A stretch of 64,000 nucleotides of DNA, from contig JAKTNV010000160.1 in NCBI GenBank assembly GCA_022747635.1, positions 310,001-374,000 on the forward strand, written 5' to 3'. The translations under genes and the position numbers were made by a program. The notes beneath the pieces are model-generated. The model did no database searches. It was not told where the DNA came from and worked only from the letters and a program-made list of their open reading frames with translations. This document shows, in pieces, positions 62,501-64,000 of this stretch (the stretch's first letter is position 1; each line of letters starts with the position of its first letter). Origin of the DNA: Hetaerina americana. Its lineage: Eukaryota; Arthropoda; Insecta; Odonata; Calopterygidae.

Positions 62501-64000
62501 AGTAAAAGAGCCCAAATTTCCAAAAATATTGCGAAAAACAACAATCTTCCATTATAGAGTGAATGTTTGAGGTGTATAGCAGGCATTTAATTCATTTTTA
62601 GAAATTTTAATTTTTCACATTTTTCCATGAAAAGTGCCAATACCCCCCCTTTTGGTTCTAGGTGAAAATCTCACTCGACACGAATCAAACAAAAATGTTT
62701 CCATGGTGTGTATTGTTGTTCATTTTCATCAAATAAACAAAATAAAACCCAGAATAAATCATTAAAGACAAGAAATGAGCATAAAAGATGCCTCAGCGCA
62801 AGTGTTAATGTTAGTAAAAGAGCTAAAATTTCCAAAAATATTGCGAAAAACAACAATCTTCCATTATAGAGTGAATGTTTGAGGTGTATAGAAGGCATTT
62901 ATTTCATTTTTAGAAATTTTAATTTTTCACATTTTTCCATGAAAAGTGCCAATACCCCCCCCTCTTTGGGTTCTAGGTGAAAACTTCACTTGACACGAAT
63001 CAAACAAAAATGTTTCCATGGTGTGTATTGTTGTTCATTTTCTTCAAATAAACAAAATAAAACCCAGAATAAATCATTAAAGACAAGAAATGAGCATAAA
63101 AGATGCCTCAGCGAAAGTGTTAATGTTAGGAAAAGAGCCAAAATTTCCAAAAATATTGCCAAAAAACAACAATCTTCCATTATAGAGTGAATGTTTGAGG
63201 TGTATAGAAGGCATTTATTTCATTTTTAGAAATTTTAATATTTCACATTTTTCCATGAAAAGTGCCAATACCCCCCCTTTGGGTTCTAGGTGAAAATCTC
63301 ACTCGTTACGAATCAAACAAAAATGTTTCCCTGGTGTGTATTGTTGTTCATTTTCATCAAATAAACAAAATAAAACCCAGAATAAATCATTAAAGACAAG
63401 AAATGAGCATAAAAGATGCCTTAGCGCAAGTGTTAATGTTAGTAAAAGAGCCCAAATTTCCAAAAATATTGCGAAAAACAACAATCTTCCATTTTAGAGT
63501 GAATGTTTTAGGTGTATAGAAGGCATTTATTTCATTATTAGAAATTTTAATTTTTCTCATTTTTCCATGAAAAGTGCCAATACCCCCCCCTTTGGGTTCT
63601 AGGTGAAAATCTCACTCGACACGAATCAAACAAAAATGTTTCCATGGTGTGTATTGTTGTTCATTTTCATCAAATAAACAAAAAAACCCAGAATAAATCA
63701 TTAACGACAAGAAATGAGCATAAAAGATGCCTCAGCGCAAGTGTTAATGTTAGTAAAAGAGCCCAAATTTCCAAAAATATTGCGAAAAACAACAATCTTC
63801 CATTATAGAGTGAATGTTTGAGGTGTATAGAAGGCATTTAATTCATTTTTAGAAATTTTAATTTTTCACATTTTTCCATGAAAAGTGCCAATACCCCTTT
63901 GGGTTCTAGGTGAAAATCTCACTCGTTACGAATCAAACAAAAATGTTTCCCTGGTGTGTATTGTTGTTCATTTTCATCAAATAAACAAAATAAAACCCAG
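58159..64000. repeat. Rearranged further copy of the higher-order repeat, running off the window
   Basis: After the second 16.5-kb unit the array continues with known monomer types but with changing offsets to earlier copies. The offset is about 8398-8399 to 49.6-51.4 kb, 8713 to 51.4-52.3 kb, 6529 to 54.6-56.4 kb, and about 6216 to 57.1-57.9 kb. Each change of offset is near a whole number of monomers. The last 900 bases correspond to 57.1-57.9 kb with small differences, for example caaaaaaccc at 63679. Confidence 0.83.
60798..62666. repeat. Six-monomer module I-G-B-F-C-D, copy 8
   Basis: It begins 3098 bp after copy 7. The G monomer is preceded by cccccccttttggttctagg rather than ctttgggttctagg, and has atcatttaagac. 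The B monomer has aaatcattaaagac and aatattaccaaaaaac, so it has diverged a little from the others. The D monomer is the ordinary form and ends gtatagcagg. Confidence 0.86.

Overview
The window is almost entirely one tandem satellite DNA array from a eukaryotic genome. A monomer of about 312 bp (roughly 32% G+C in a canonical copy counted by hand) is repeated head to tail in one orientation about 200 times. The array runs off both ends of the window. The only non-satellite DNA is one mariner-type transposon (Tc1/mariner superfamily) at 12283-13614. I see no host gene, RNA gene, CRISPR array or prokaryotic element. The organism cannot be named from this sequence. A mariner whose transposase has the DD34D catalytic arrangement, sitting in an A+T-rich satellite, fits an arthropod best, but mariners also occur in other animals.

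Layout. Bases 1-8145 hold a 4308-bp higher-order tandem duplication of about 14 monomers. Bases 8146-25150 are a more heterogeneous stretch of satellite, interrupted by the mariner. Bases 25151-58236 are two nearly identical tandem copies of a 16,504-bp unit (about 53 monomers each). Bases 58159-64000 continue with a further, rearranged copy. Inside the 16.5-kb unit lies an internal 3.74-kb duplication with an 8.71-kb offset. Below that is a six-monomer module of about 1.87 kb, present as eight complete copies between 29056 and 62666. The hierarchy is monomer, then six-monomer module, then 8.4-8.7 kb, then 16.5 kb. Breakpoints between copies fall at matching positions of two monomers, as expected from unequal crossing over or gene conversion.

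Monomer subtypes can be told apart by shared diagnostic variants, and I use the letters A, B, C, D, E, F, G, H and I for them. These names are mine. Many monomers contain an open frame of about 75 codons on the minus strand. I do not call it a gene, because the common differences between monomers change the amino acid and the frame is broken in several subtypes.

The mariner has 27-bp terminal inverted repeats with one mismatch, a TA target duplication and all three catalytic aspartates. Its transposase frame is broken by two opposite single-base shifts, each in a run of seven A. It is therefore annotated as a pseudogene that could be an intact gene if those runs are sequencing errors. All repeat statements come from reading and offset comparison by eye, not from an alignment program.
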